From: Bacillus sp. SD075
Lineage (GTDB): Bacteria > Bacillota > Bacilli > Bacillales > DSM-1321
Assembly (NCBI RefSeq): GCF_017355165.1
Contig: NZ_JADILK010000006.1
Coordinates: 124,001-188,000, forward strand
Direction of reading: 5' to 3'
Length of the DNA stretch: 64,000 bases
Shown piece after piece: positions 28,338 through 37,535 of the stretch. A program made the translations under genes and the position numbers. Under the pieces are notes generated by a model. That model ran no database searches. It saw nothing but the letters and a program-made list of their open reading frames with translations, and was not told where the DNA came from. Position 1 is the stretch's first letter. Each line of letters begins with the position of its first letter.

Positions 28338-29548
28338 TGATTTTTGAGGATGTGTCCGTCTTGGAACGTAAGAATACAGGTAAAAAATATAATAATGAAT
28401 TCAAGAAGACTATTGTAGATCTTTATCACTCGGGTAATTCAGTTAAAGAATGAAGCGGCGAATATGGCGTATCAGAAGTTACCATTTATAAATGGGTTAA
28501 AGAATTTACCCCTATCGGTTTAGGGGAAGAGTCTATGACTCCAAAGGAATTAGCTGCCATACAGAAGGAAAATCTTCGGTTAAAGCAAGATGTTGAAATC
28601 TTAAAAAAGCTATGGCCATATTCGCGAAAAAGTAACCGAGACAGATCTTACCGAATTTATTGAGGAACACAAGAAACAATATCCCGTACAGAAGATGTGT
28701 GAAATACTAGAAATCCCAAGAAGCAGCCATTATCAGTCCCTTCAAATAGTCGTATCCAATCGCGAACAGGAAAACCAAGAACTCACGAAGGAAATTCATC
28801 TCATTTACCTGGAAAGCAAGGGACGATATGGGGCTCCAAAGGTTCATGAAAGCTTATTAACCAAAGGATTTTCCCTAAGTCTAAAACGTGTTCAACGTCT
28901 AATGAGCAAGGCGAGTATTCGTTCTATCACGAAGAAAAAATACCGTCCTTATCCATCAAAAGAAAAGGTTATTCAGTTAGATAATTTGCTTAAACGAGAC
29001 TTTACTACCCAGACCATTAATGAGAAATGGGTAGCTGATATTACGTATATCCACACATTAAAAGACGGATGGGGTTATTTAGCTTCTGTATTGGATCTTC
29101 ATTCCAAGAAAATAGTAGGGTATTTTTTTCACGTTCTATGACGACAGAACTGGTCATAAAAGCTTTCGATAACGCTCACTCTTCACAAAAGCCCACGGAG
29201 GGCTTAGTTCTTCATACGGATCTTGGCTTACAATATACAAGCAGTGAGTTTACTCAACATATCCAAAACCATCATATTAAGCAATCCTTAGTCAGAAAAG
29301 TTGCCCGTACGATAATGCCTGTATTGAATCCTTTCATTCCCTATTAAAAAAGGAAGAAGTCAACCATGTACAATATCTAGACTATCAAACAGCTAAATTA
29401 GCGGTGTTTCAATTTATTGAGGGTTGGTATAACCGAAAAAGAATTCACAGCAGCTTGGGCTATCAAACCCCACAAGCCATTGAAGATCGAATTAGGAATA
29501 CAGCTTAATATTTAACTTTTTAGTGTCCAAAATATTGACTCAAATCCA
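28338..29548 (+). mobile_element. Decayed IS3-family (IS150-type) element
   Basis: About 1.2 kb. The right end reads TTTTTAGTGTCCAAAATATTGACTCAAATCCA after the last transposase codon, and the same end is found alone at 53.88 kb. The left end is less clear (GATTTTTGAGGATGTGTCC). Both transposase frames are broken, so the element cannot move itself. Confidence 0.75.
28361..29508 (+). pseudogene. IS3-family transposase (orfA + orfB), multiply broken
   Basis: orfA (from TTG 28361) reads LERKNTGKKYNNEFKKTIVDLYHSGNS with an in-frame TGA at 28451, then VTIYKWVKEF and LKQDVEILKK. orfB fragments follow: VQKMCEILEIPRSSHYQ, GRYGAPKVHESL, the first catalytic Asp in WVADITYI, then a frameshift near 29120, LHTDLGLQYTSSEF with the second Asp, a frameshift near 29320, and GWYNRKRIHSSLGYQTPQ to a stop at 29506. 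At least three frameshifts plus one stop are present. Confidence 0.88.
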
Positions 29549-29580
29549 ACTTTATGAGGATAAAATTCGTATATAATATC

Positions 29581-30576
29581 CTACTTGCCTAGATATCCAT
29601 TAATTTTCCCAATCTCTTCTTTTACATTTTCTTCTGTAATAACCAATGCACCCGTATCAATCCGTTTTTCAACTTCTTCACCTTTTTTTGTTTTGTAGGC
29701 AGCTTCTACCGCTGAGTAACCAATTTGATAGGGTTGTTGTGCAATATTTGCTGTCATTTTGCCGTTATTGAGTGCATCAAGTCCGTTTGGCGTACCATCA
29801 AATCCAATTAAGGGAATATCTGATTTCCCTTTGTTTTCTAACCCTTTGCTAGCTCCTAACGCCATCTCATCTGAAGTTGCAAATACAGCTTTAATATCAG
29901 GGTTTGCTGTCAAAATATTTTCCATGATGTTAACTGCTTTTAAACGATCACTTTGAGCATCTTGAACAATAAAATCGATCTTTTTATCTTTTAACGCCTC
30001 CATAAAACCATTTGTGCGGTCATCGTGAGTTTTACTTCCTAGTTGTCCGCGAATAATGGCAACTTTATCGCCATCTTTCAGTTTAAGTTGTTCACTTGCA
30101 TATTCTCCTCCGAGGGTTCCTGCTTTTTGATTTTCAGTTCCAATGAAAGAAATCTTATTATCAAAATTCGCATCTGCATCTGCTAACACCACAGGAATAC
30201 CTTGTTGATCGGCACTATTCAATGCTGGAAGTATAGCCTCAGCCTGACTTGGTGCTACTATTATTGCGTCTGCGCCAGAAACAACGAGATCTTCCACCAT
30301 CTTATTTTGTTGTTCATATTGTGATTCTTCAGGAGGCCCAAAAAATTCAACATCAATACCTAATTCTTTAGCAGCATCTTTTGCACCAGCCATTGTGATT
30401 TTCCAGTATTCACTATTTAGTGTCATTAACACTACGCCAAATTTGTATTTACTTTCAGAATTATTTTCTCCACTATCAGATGAAGCACCGCCTCCTGATT
30501 CTTCGGTAGAACAAGCTGTCAAAATAACTAATATAAATATTGATAAACTAGTCATTAAGTGTTTTTTATATTTCAT
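29581..30576 (-). CDS. RbsB-like sugar-binding lipoprotein (subgroup A)
   Basis: 331 residues, LacI-type periplasmic-binding fold. Seen: lipobox LTAC, GVVLMTLNSEYWKITMAGAKDAA, VAPSQAEAILPALN, ATSDEMALGASKGL, GFDGTPNGLDALNNGKMTA. It shares most of its length with its neighbour at 30751, evidence of tandem duplication. It would bind a sugar or cyclitol outside the membrane and feed the RbsAC-like pair at 36.5-39.1 kb, since no permease is adjacent. Ligand unknown. Confidence 0.87.
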   Translation of the reverse strand: MKYKKHLMTSLSIFILVILTACSTEESGGGASSDSGENNSESKYKFGVVLMTLNSEYWKITMAGAKDAAKELGIDVEFFGPPEESQYEQQNKMVEDLVVSGADAIIVAPSQAEAILPALNSADQQGIPVVLADADANFDNKISFIGTENQKAGTLGGEYASEQLKLKDGDKVAIIRGQLGSKTHDDRTNGFMEALKDKKIDFIVQDAQSDRLKAVNIMENILTANPDIKAVFATSDEMALGASKGLENKGKSDIPLIGFDGTPNGLDALNNGKMTANIAQQPYQIGYSAVEAAYKTKKGEEVEKRIDTGALVITEENVKEEIGKINGYLGK

Positions 30577-30750
30577 AATATTTTGATCCCCCCAATTTTA
30601 TTTTTCTATAATAATGTCAAAAATACTAATACAATTGTAATTACCAGTACGTTTTTCTATTGTTTCCCTATCCATTACTTTTATAGAGCTGTTCGCCCTT
30701 ATAGTCTTTACATTATCGTGATTACCACTCTTCTCCTACAACGAAATTCA

Positions 30751-31740
30751 TTATTTTCCCAGATTTCCATTTATTTCTTCAATTGCTTCCGCTACATTTT
30801 CTTCAGTGATTACTTTTGCTCCTGAATCAATCCGTTTTTCTACCTTTTCACCTTTCACAGCCTTAACTGCTGCTTCAATGGCTTGGAATCCCATGTTATA
30901 TGGATCTTGAGCAATATTTGCCACCATAACACCATCTTGTAATGCAGCAAGCCCATTTGGAGTTCCATCGAATCCAATAAGCGGAATATTTTGTTTTCCT
31001 TCGTTAGCAAGTGCTTTAGCTGCACCAAGTGCCATTTCATCTGAAGTAGCGTACACAGCTTTAATGTCGGGATTCGCCGTCAAAATATTTTCCATAATAT
31101 TTACCGATTTCTCACGGTCATGTTGCGCATCTTGAACGATAAACTCAATGTCTTTGTCAGCCAAAGCTTCTTGGAAACCATTAACCCGGTCATCAAATGT
31201 TTGACTTCCCATTTGCCCTCTAAGAATTGCTACCTTATCACCGTCTTTAAGTACCTCAGCGATATGTTTACCAGCCAGTTGCCCGGCTTCCACATTACCG
31301 GTACCAATGTATGAAACTTTATCTTTAAAATTCGCATCTGTATCGACTAGTACAACTGGTATGCCGCTTTGATGAGCATTGTTTAAAGCAGGGATAACAG
31401 AATCGGGTTGGCTTGGTGCTACAACTAATGCATTTGCTCCTGTTGCAATCTGATCTTCAATCATTTTAATTTGCTGCTCATATTGCGTTTCAGCTTGCGG
31501 CCCTAAAAATTTAACCTCTGCCCCAAGCTCTTTTGCCGCATCTTTTGCGCCAGCCATAACAATTTTCCAGTATTCAGTATTGAGCTGCTTTAAAACAACT
31601 CCAATTTTCAAGTTTCCATCTGAGCCAGCCTGACCACTTTCCGAATTTGAGGCTTCATTTTCTGAAGAACAAGCTGCTAGTACAGCTAGTGTGAACATCA
31701 TTGCTATAAGGAGGATAAATTTATTCTTTTTCATTTTCAT
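30751..31740 (-). CDS. RbsB-like sugar-binding lipoprotein (subgroup A)
   Basis: 329 residues. Seen: lipobox LAAC, GVVLKQLNSEYWKIVMAGAKDAAKELG, VAPSQPDSVIPALN, ATSDEMALGAAKAL, GFDGTPNGLAALQDGVM. It is the close paralog of the 29581 gene. It belongs to the LacI-type PBP family that delivers ribose, inositol, allose or similar ligands to RbsAC-type transporters. It lies 30 bases downstream of a subgroup B binding-protein gene, probably in one transcript. Confidence 0.87.
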   Translation of the reverse strand: MKMKKNKFILLIAMMFTLAVLAACSSENEASNSESGQAGSDGNLKIGVVLKQLNTEYWKIVMAGAKDAAKELGAEVKFLGPQAETQYEQQIKMIEDQIATGANALVVAPSQPDSVIPALNNAHQSGIPVVLVDTDANFKDKVSYIGTGNVEAGQLAGKHIAEVLKDGDKVAILRGQMGSQTFDDRVNGFQEALADKDIEFIVQDAQHDREKSVNIMENILTANPDIKAVYATSDEMALGAAKALANEGKQNIPLIGFDGTPNGLAALQDGVMVANIAQDPYNMGFQAIEAAVKAVKGEKVEKRIDSGAKVITEENVAEAIEEINGNLGK

Positions 31741-31770
31741 ATCGATTCCCCATTTCCAATTAAGTTCTAA

Positions 31771-32760
31771 TTATTTTCCTAAAAGCTCACTTAATTCTGA
31801 AAGTTTTTCCTCGCTGTTTTCCTTTGTAATGACATCTAATCCGCTGTCAATTCGTTTTTCGAGTTCTTCTCCAGCTAATACTTTTAAAGCGTTTTCAACA
31901 CCTTTATAGGTCATATCATATGGTCTTTGGGCAACTGTAGCATAAACACCATCAGCATTTACTGATTCAACTGCTTCTGTGATTCCGTCAACGCCAACGA
32001 TCGGAATCGACATATTTCGAGAAGTTGTCGCTCTTAACGCACCGAGTGCCATTTCATCATTTGCGGTAAATATCCCTTTAATATCAGGGTTTGCTGTTAA
32101 AATATTTTCCATTGCTGAAACAGCTTTTACTCTATCATAATCAGCTGCCTGAGATGCAGCTATCTCTAACCCAGCTTCTTTAGTCGCGTCCTCAACCCCT
32201 TTAACGCGCTCTTCATTTGTTGGAGTACCAAGTACCCCCTCAAGAACAGCAATTTTGTCACCTTTTTTAAGCTGTGATGCAAGGGCTTTTCCTGCTTCCA
32301 ATCCAGCTGTGTAATTGTCCGTTCCAATGAACGTTGTTTTCCCCTCCCAATTCACATCACTGTCAGCAAGCAGCACAGGAATGCCTTTAGCTTTGTATTT
32401 TTCTAACACTGGTATAGCCGCATCCGACTGGCTGGGCATTACTACTAGCGCATCTAGGTCTCGATTCAACAAATCTTCAAGCATATTAATTTGCTTTTCT
32501 ACTTCAGTCTCATTAGATGGGGCTAAAATTGTTCCATCGACACCAAGGTCTTCAAATGCTTTTTTCGCTCCAGCTTCCATCAATTTGAAATATTCCGAGT
32601 TAAGCGCTTTCAAAACTACCGCTACTTTTGGTTTTCCACCTTCTTTGTCATTAGCCTCTTTGTTTTGTGTTCCTGCTTCAGAATCTACTCCTCCATTGCA
32701 ACCTGCCAATAGCAATAACATTACACTGAATAATGTAAACAACAATTTTATGTTTCTCAT
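31771..32760 (-). CDS. RbsB-like sugar-binding lipoprotein (subgroup B)
   Basis: 329 residues. Seen: lipobox LLAGC, VAVVLKALNSEYFKLMEAGAKKAFEDLGV, VVMPSQSDAAIPVLEKYK, TANDEMALGALRATT, GVDGITEAVESVNADGV. It groups with the 34216 protein rather than its immediate neighbours. The start is ATG 32760 after GGAGGGGG; 16 upstream codons of the longer frame have no signal peptide logic and are rejected. Its KALNSE codons happen to contain an AAGCGCTT string, judged coincidental. Confidence 0.87.
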   Translation of the reverse strand: MRNIKLLFTLFSVMLLLLAGCNGGVDSEAGTQNKEANDKEGGKPKVAVVLKALNSEYFKLMEAGAKKAFEDLGVDGTILAPSNETEVEKQINMLEDLLNRDLDALVVMPSQSDAAIPVLEKYKAKGIPVLLADSDVNWEGKTTFIGTDNYTAGLEAGKALASQLKKGDKIAVLEGVLGTPTNEERVKGVEDATKEAGLEIAASQAADYDRVKAVSAMENILTANPDIKGIFTANDEMALGALRATTSRNMSIPIVGVDGITEAVESVNADGVYATVAQRPYDMTYKGVENALKVLAGEELEKRIDSGLDVITKENSEEKLSELSELLGK

Positions 32761-32959
32761 TAACCAAACCCCCTCCGAAATATCGATATTTATTATTCCC
32801 TCATACATGCCATATGTTCATAAGCTAACTTAATAGTCTATCAATGCTGTTTCAATGAGGCCGTAACACATTTTTAAATATTTTAATTATTTATAATAGC
32901 ATCCCTCTCTTTCATTTTCAGAAACCAGGGATGTCGATTAAACTTAAAAGTTGCTATTC

Positions 32960-34153
32960 TTAAACTAAATGGAGCTGGAAACTTTTACTTGTGATTTCTG
33001 AAACATTTACCCATGATTTTTGCAGAGCTGATTTCTCTATTGATTCAAGCACTACCTGATTACGCAACCCATCTTCAAAATTAGGCTTCGGGCTTACACC
33101 AGTTACAATCCCAATCATAAATTCAAACATCAAATTAATGAACGTATGCTCATATCCGATAATATGTGCTACTGGCCAATACGCATCTGCATAAGGATGG
33201 TATTCCTCGGTACAATTAATGGTTCTGAAACCTCTAAGCCCAGGTTCATCATCCGTAAAATATACTTCAAGATTATTCATGTTTTCTAAGTCCCACCGAA
33301 CTGATCCTTTTTCACCGTTAATCTCAAAGCGATTACCATTCATATTTCCACCAGCGAATTTCGTAGCTTCAAATGTTCCAAGTGCGCCGTTCTCAAAACG
33401 GGCAAGGACTAAAGAAGCATCATCTACATTTACGTCCCCCATAACTCTTTCACTTTCCAGCACGTTGATATCTGATTCATTAACCGGTCTTTCATTAACA
33501 AAAGTTTCCATAATAGAGACTAGTTCATGAAATTCTCCTACTAAAAACCTCGCTAAATCGAGACTGTGAGAGCCGATATCTCCAAGCACTCCATATCCAG
33601 TAATCTCCTTTTTAGAACGCCAACTAATTGGAAGATTTGGATCAATTAGTGCCTCTTGTAAGTAAGTTCCACGTATGTGGCGAATCTCACCTAAACGCCC
33701 CTCATCAATCAACTTTTTAGCAAATTGAACAGCAGGCGCAAAACGGTAGTTATGACAAATCATATGAACTACACCGTTTTTTTGTACAGCTTCATACATT
33801 CTTTTCGCCTGCTCGATGTTCATTGAAAGCGGCTTTTCACAAATGACATGTTTTCCTGCTTCAGCTGCCGCAATTGCCATTTCGAAATGTGTACTATTTG
33901 GCGCAACGATGTCAATTACATCAATATCATCCCGCTCTATTAATCTGCGCCAATCAGTCTCGTAGGAAGCCCATCCCATTTTCTTAGCTGCCTTTTTAAC
34001 TTCCTCTTTATTTCGACCAGAAATAGCTTGCAGAACCGGTTCAACATCTGTATCGAAAAAAAATGGAAGATTCCGATAAGCTTGACTATGCGCTTTCCCC
34101 ATGAACTTATATCCGATCATACCAATCCTGACTTGCTTTTTGTTTTCACTCAT
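32960..34153 (-). CDS. Gfo/Idh/MocA dehydrogenase, levoglucosan-dehydrogenase-like subgroup
   Basis: 397 residues. Seen: GMIGYKFMGKAHSQAYRNLP, the catalytic motif CEKPLSM, and RGTYLQEALIDPNLPISWR followed by GVLGDIGSHSLDLARFLVGEF. This long form with the FMGKAHS start and TYLQ...W R segment resembles levoglucosan dehydrogenase (LgdA) and related sugar 3-dehydrogenases more than IolG. It oxidises a ring hydroxyl with NAD(P). It lies between two subgroup B binding proteins, so its substrate is probably what one of them imports. Confidence 0.82.
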   Translation of the reverse strand: MSENKKQVRIGMIGYKFMGKAHSQAYRNLPFFFDTDVEPVLQAISGRNKEEVKKAAKKMGWASYETDWRRLIERDDIDVIDIVAPNSTHFEMAIAAAEAGKHVICEKPLSMNIEQAKRMYEAVQKNGVVHMICHNYRFAPAVQFAKKLIDEGRLGEIRHIRGTYLQEALIDPNLPISWRSKKEITGYGVLGDIGSHSLDLARFLVGEFHELVSIMETFVNERPVNESDINVLESERVMGDVNVDDASLVLARFENGALGTFEATKFAGGNMNGNRFEINGEKGSVRWDLENMNNLEVYFTDDEPGLRGFRTINCTEEYHPYADAYWPVAHIIGYEHTFINLMFEFMIGIVTGVSPKPNFEDGLRNQVVLESIEKSALQKSWVNVSEITSKSFQLHLV

Positions 34154-34200
34154 TTATTCCTACCCACCTTCTTTGTTGTATTTTCACTTTAATCAATTGT

Positions 34201-34230
34201 TATTTGGAAAAGTGATTACTTTTCCAAATA
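34201..34230 (-). terminator. Terminator overlapping a stop codon
   Basis: TATTTGGAAAAGT-GATT-ACTTTTCCAAATA, a 13-bp perfect stem whose right half includes the last codons of the 34216 binding-protein gene. Confidence 0.75.
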
Positions 34231-35214
34231 TTCTTTTAATTTTTTCATTTGTTCTTCACTATTTTCTTTTGTAATAACGTCAAACCCGCTATCAACACGT
34301 TTCTCAACAGTCTCACCATTAATTGCTTTCAAAGCACTTTCAACACCTGTATATGTCATATCATAAGGTTTTTGAGCTACAGTGGCTTCCATGCCACTTT
34401 GTTGTATTGATTCTACCGCCTCAGTAATTCCGTCTAATCCAATGACTGGAATATCTAAGTTTTTGGAATTGATTGCACGAAGAGCCCCAAGTGCCATTTC
34501 ATCGTTAATAGCAAAAACACCTTTGACATCTGGATTGGCAGTCAGGATATTCTCCATAACAGAAACTGCTTTATCTCTGCTAGAATCAGCTGCTTGTGAC
34601 GCAACAATCTTCATTCCAGCATCGTTTAACCCTTTTTCCGCTCCACTAACGCGCTGTTCACTAGTAGGAGTGCCAGAAACACCCTCAATTATCGCAACTT
34701 CAGCCCCAGTGCTAAGCATTGATGCCAACAATTTCCCTGCTTCTTCACCAGCAGTCACGTTATCTGTTCCAATAAAAGTGGTTTTTCCTTCCCAGTCTAC
34801 ATCACTATCAACCAAAAGAACTGGGATGTTTTTTTCTTTATACTTTTGTAAAACTGGAATCGCTGCTTCTGACTGAGTGGGCATCACAACTAATGCATCA
34901 ACACCTTCACTAAGTAAATCTTCAAGCATATTATTTTGTCCAATAAAATCAGTATCATTAGTAGGAGCTAAAACCTCACCTTCAACACCTAAATCTTCAA
35001 ATGCCTGCTTTGCTCCAGCTTCCATCAATTTGTAATATTCAGCATTTAAGGCTCTTATTACAACTGCAACTTTAGGTTTCCCCTCACTGCTTCCTTCACT
35101 AGAATCGGAAGTTGAGTTGTTTGATTCTGTATTTTGGTTCCCGCAAGCAGCCAATGAAAGAAGAAAAAGAATCATTGATACATTTATAAAGAAATACTTT
35201 TTAAATTTTGCCAC
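34216..35214 (-). CDS. RbsB-like sugar-binding lipoprotein (subgroup B)
   Basis: 332 residues. Seen: lipobox LAAC, VAVVIRALNAEYYKLMEAGAKQAFEDLGV, VVMPTQSEAAIPVLQKYK, AINDEMALGALRAIN, GLDGITEAVESIQQSGM. Paralog of the 31771 protein. It starts with GTG after AGGAGGAAG. A hairpin closes the gene so tightly that it covers the stop codon, which separates it from the dehydrogenase gene downstream. It likely serves the RbsAC-like transporter encoded upstream. Confidence 0.87.
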   Translation of the reverse strand: MAKFKKYFFINVSMILFLLSLAACGNQNTESNNSTSDSSEGSSEGKPKVAVVIRALNAEYYKLMEAGAKQAFEDLGVEGEVLAPTNDTDFIGQNNMLEDLLSEGVDALVVMPTQSEAAIPVLQKYKEKNIPVLLVDSDVDWEGKTTFIGTDNVTAGEEAGKLLASMLSTGAEVAIIEGVSGTPTSEQRVSGAEKGLNDAGMKIVASQAADSSRDKAVSVMENILTANPDVKGVFAINDEMALGALRAINSKNLDIPVIGLDGITEAVESIQQSGMEATVAQKPYDMTYTGVESALKAINGETVEKRVDSGFDVITKENSEEQMKKLKEYLEK

Positions 35215-35280
35215 TCAACTTCCTCCTGCTAAGAGCTTTTTTATTTGAAATCAAAGCTATAAATTAATTAAAGTTAATTA

Positions 35281-35315
35281 AGTTGAGACTAAATTACATA
35301 AATTTAGTCTCAACT
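35281..35315 (-). terminator. Terminator after zinc alcohol dehydrogenase
   Basis: AGTTGAGACTAAATT-ACATA-AATTTAGTCTCAACT, a 15-bp perfect stem located 16 bases beyond the stop. Confidence 0.82.
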
Positions 35316-35330
35316 ATACTTTTTAGTTAT

Positions 35331-36344
35331 TTAATTTGGATATACTACGATTTTGATAGCATCTCCCTTACCCATTATTTCCATTCCTTCATGTATGTTT
35401 TCTAGTGAAATCTTATGGGTAATAAGTACATCTAAATTTAGTTGGTTTGATTCTAAAATTTTAATTACTTTAGGGAAATCATGATTTTGAATAAATGTTC
35501 CTTTTACAGTAATTTCATGTCGTGTAATATCGTATTGTTTAATCGCTGGTTGCGCATGCTCATTCATTCCTACCAACAAGATCTGCCCGCCTCGGCGGAC
35601 AAGATTCATGCATTGTCCAAATAAGGAACCTACGCAATCAATTACCACATCAGCCCCTACTCCAGTGATTTCTTTTACGGCCATTTGAACATCATGGCTC
35701 CCTGGATTCACAAGATGCGTGGCACCGGATGAGCCTGCAACTTTCAGGCGGTATTCTGATAAGTCAACACAGATAATTTCAGTTGCACCTGCTGCTTTCA
35801 AAACCTGAGTAAATAATTGTCCCATTGGTCCCGCACCAATAATGACGACATTGTCACCTGGTTGAACTTTTAATTTTTCAGTGCCCCCAATTACACAAGA
35901 CAGCGGCTCAGCCAATACGGCAATTTCGGATGGGACTGATTTTGAAATTTTATAAACATTTTTTGATGGTAGAACACTATATTTAGCCCATCCCCCATCC
36001 ACAAAAATCCCGATACTTGAGCCATTTTCACATAAATTTTGGTTGCCTATCTGACAATGATGACATTCTCCACAAGTGATAGTAGGATCTATAACTACAC
36101 GATCCCCAACCTTTACATTTGTTACTTCTTCACCAATTTCAACAATTTCTCCTACATATTCGTGTCCTTGGATAACGCCAGGCGTAGCTGGGTGTCCCGG
36201 AGGATCTGCTAAAATGTGGACATCCGTGCCACAGATACTCGCTGCTTCAACTTTCACCCTTACATCACGATTGGATTTTAAAGCAGGGACTTCTCTTTCT
36301 TGTAATACTAAACTGCCTACTTTTTCGAATACTGCTGTTAACAT
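35331..36344 (-). CDS. Zinc-dependent alcohol/polyol dehydrogenase
   Basis: 337 residues, medium-chain dehydrogenase. Seen: catalytic zinc ligands C38 (SICGTDVHI) and H61-E62 (GHEYVGE), the structural zinc site C91, C94, C97, C105, and the NAD-binding VVIIGAGPMGQLFTQVLKAAGA followed by an acidic residue in CVDLSE, favouring NAD over NADP. Likely substrates are polyols or secondary alcohols of sugars (sorbitol or threonine dehydrogenase-like). It follows the RbsA-RbsC pair on the same strand after 188 bases. Confidence 0.87.
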   Translation of the reverse strand: MLTAVFEKVGSLVLQEREVPALKSNRDVRVKVEAASICGTDVHILADPPGHPATPGVIQGHEYVGEIVEIGEEVTNVKVGDRVVIDPTITCGECHHCQIGNQNLCENGSSIGIFVDGGWAKYSVLPSKNVYKISKSVPSEIAVLAEPLSCVIGGTEKLKVQPGDNVVIIGAGPMGQLFTQVLKAAGATEIICVDLSEYRLKVAGSSGATHLVNPGSHDVQMAVKEITGVGADVVIDCVGSLFGQCMNLVRRGGQILLVGMNEHAQPAIKQYDITRHEITVKGTFIQNHDFPKVIKILESNQLNLDVLITHKISLENIHEGMEIMGKGDAIKIVVYPN

Positions 36345-36532
36345 ACTTCATTCTCCTATTCTTTAAAAACTTACCCATTTAAAATTTTGGAATGCCCCTT
36401 GCACCAGGCATACATATTAGTAAGAATATTTTTTGAAATTAGTAGATAGATATTTGCCCTTCAAACTTCCTTATAAAAAACTAAATCAGTTTATCCTGGA
36501 CATATTTACTCTTATTAACAATAGCTTACTCA

Positions 36533-37531
36533 CTATTTTTTTGCGGAGCGACGACGAAGAACATCTACAAATACGGCTGCAATAATAACAGCTCCAATCA
36601 CGACTGTTTGTAAGTCAGATGATGTTCCAAGCAAGTTCAGACCGTTTCGGAGTACTGCAATGATTAACGCTCCAATAAGTGTCCCCCATACGGTACCTAC
36701 CCCTCCTAAGAAACTAGCACCACCGATAATAACTGCGGCAATGGCATCTAGTTCATAGGATAATCCTGCAATTGGAGAAGCTGAATTGGTACGGCCAATC
36801 AATACAAGGCCTCCTAAAGCTGCCATAAATCCACTCAGTGTGTATACAATTATCAAGACTCTATCTACTGGAATACCTGATAGGCGTGCTGCTTCAGGGT
36901 TTCCACCAATCGCATAGATATATCTTCCGGTAGATGAGCGAGTTAAAAATATGTGAAAAAATACATATGCAATGATAACTAACAAGAAGCTAAATGGAAT
37001 TATCCCGATATTTTCTTGGCCAACAAAATTTAGTAAGTAGGGAAATCCAAATATAGGAGAAGCCCCTGTAACAATTAGGGCCAGTCCACGGAATACATTC
37101 ATAGTTCCTAATGTTGCAATAAATGGGTGGGGCAAACGCAATTTCGTTAACAAAAGGCCATTTAATGTACCTGCCAAGGCTCCCACTCCCAGACAAACAA
37201 TGACACCGAGAATAGGGTGCATTCCCCATGTAACAGAAACCATCCCTGCAGTAATGATTGAAAAAGCTAAGATAGAACCAATCGACAAATCAATACCTGC
37301 TGTTAAAATCGGCAAAAGCATTCCAAGAGCGAGCAGAGCGTTGATGGACGATTGTCGAGCGATATTCATGACGTTGTCTACTTGAATAAAACTTGGTGAT
37401 AAGAACGCTAAAATGATACAAAGGCCAATTAATCCAAACAAGGCACCAAATTTATTAATAATGCTTTTAAAGTTTGTGCTTTTTTTGACTTGAGGGGTTA
37501 CTGTTTCCAATGTATTTGCTGGTTGTGACAT
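36533..37531 (-). CDS. Sugar ABC transporter permease, RbsC-like
   Basis: 332 residues with about eight to ten membrane helices. Seen: LPILTAGIDLSIGSILAFS, ATLGTMNVFRGLA, YAIGGNPEAARLSGIPVDRV and DAIAAVIIGGASFLGGVGTVWGTL, all hallmarks of the ribose/inositol permease group. It follows the RbsA-like ATPase gene by four bases, so the two are one transcript. The lack of its own adjacent binding protein, with four encoded downstream, suggests it accepts several binding proteins. Confidence 0.9.
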   Translation of the reverse strand: MSQPANTLETVTPQVKKSTNFKSIINKFGALFGLIGLCIILAFLSPSFIQVDNVMNIARQSSINALLALGMLLPILTAGIDLSIGSILAFSIITAGMVSVTWGMHPILGVIVCLGVGALAGTLNGLLLTKLRLPHPFIATLGTMNVFRGLALIVTGASPIFGFPYLLNFVGQENIGIIPFSFLLVIIAYVFFHIFLTRSSTGRYIYAIGGNPEAARLSGIPVDRVLIIVYTLSGFMAALGGLVLIGRTNSASPIAGLSYELDAIAAVIIGGASFLGGVGTVWGTLIGALIIAVLRNGLNLLGTSSDLQTVVIGAVIIAAVFVDVLRRRSAKK

Positions 37532-37535
37532 ATAA

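Noticed and set aside
32598-32613. AAGCGCTT core inside the 31771-32760 binding-protein gene
   Set aside because: It encodes the conserved KALNSE segment and lies mid-gene; the paralogs encode the same residues without the core, so chance is the better explanation.
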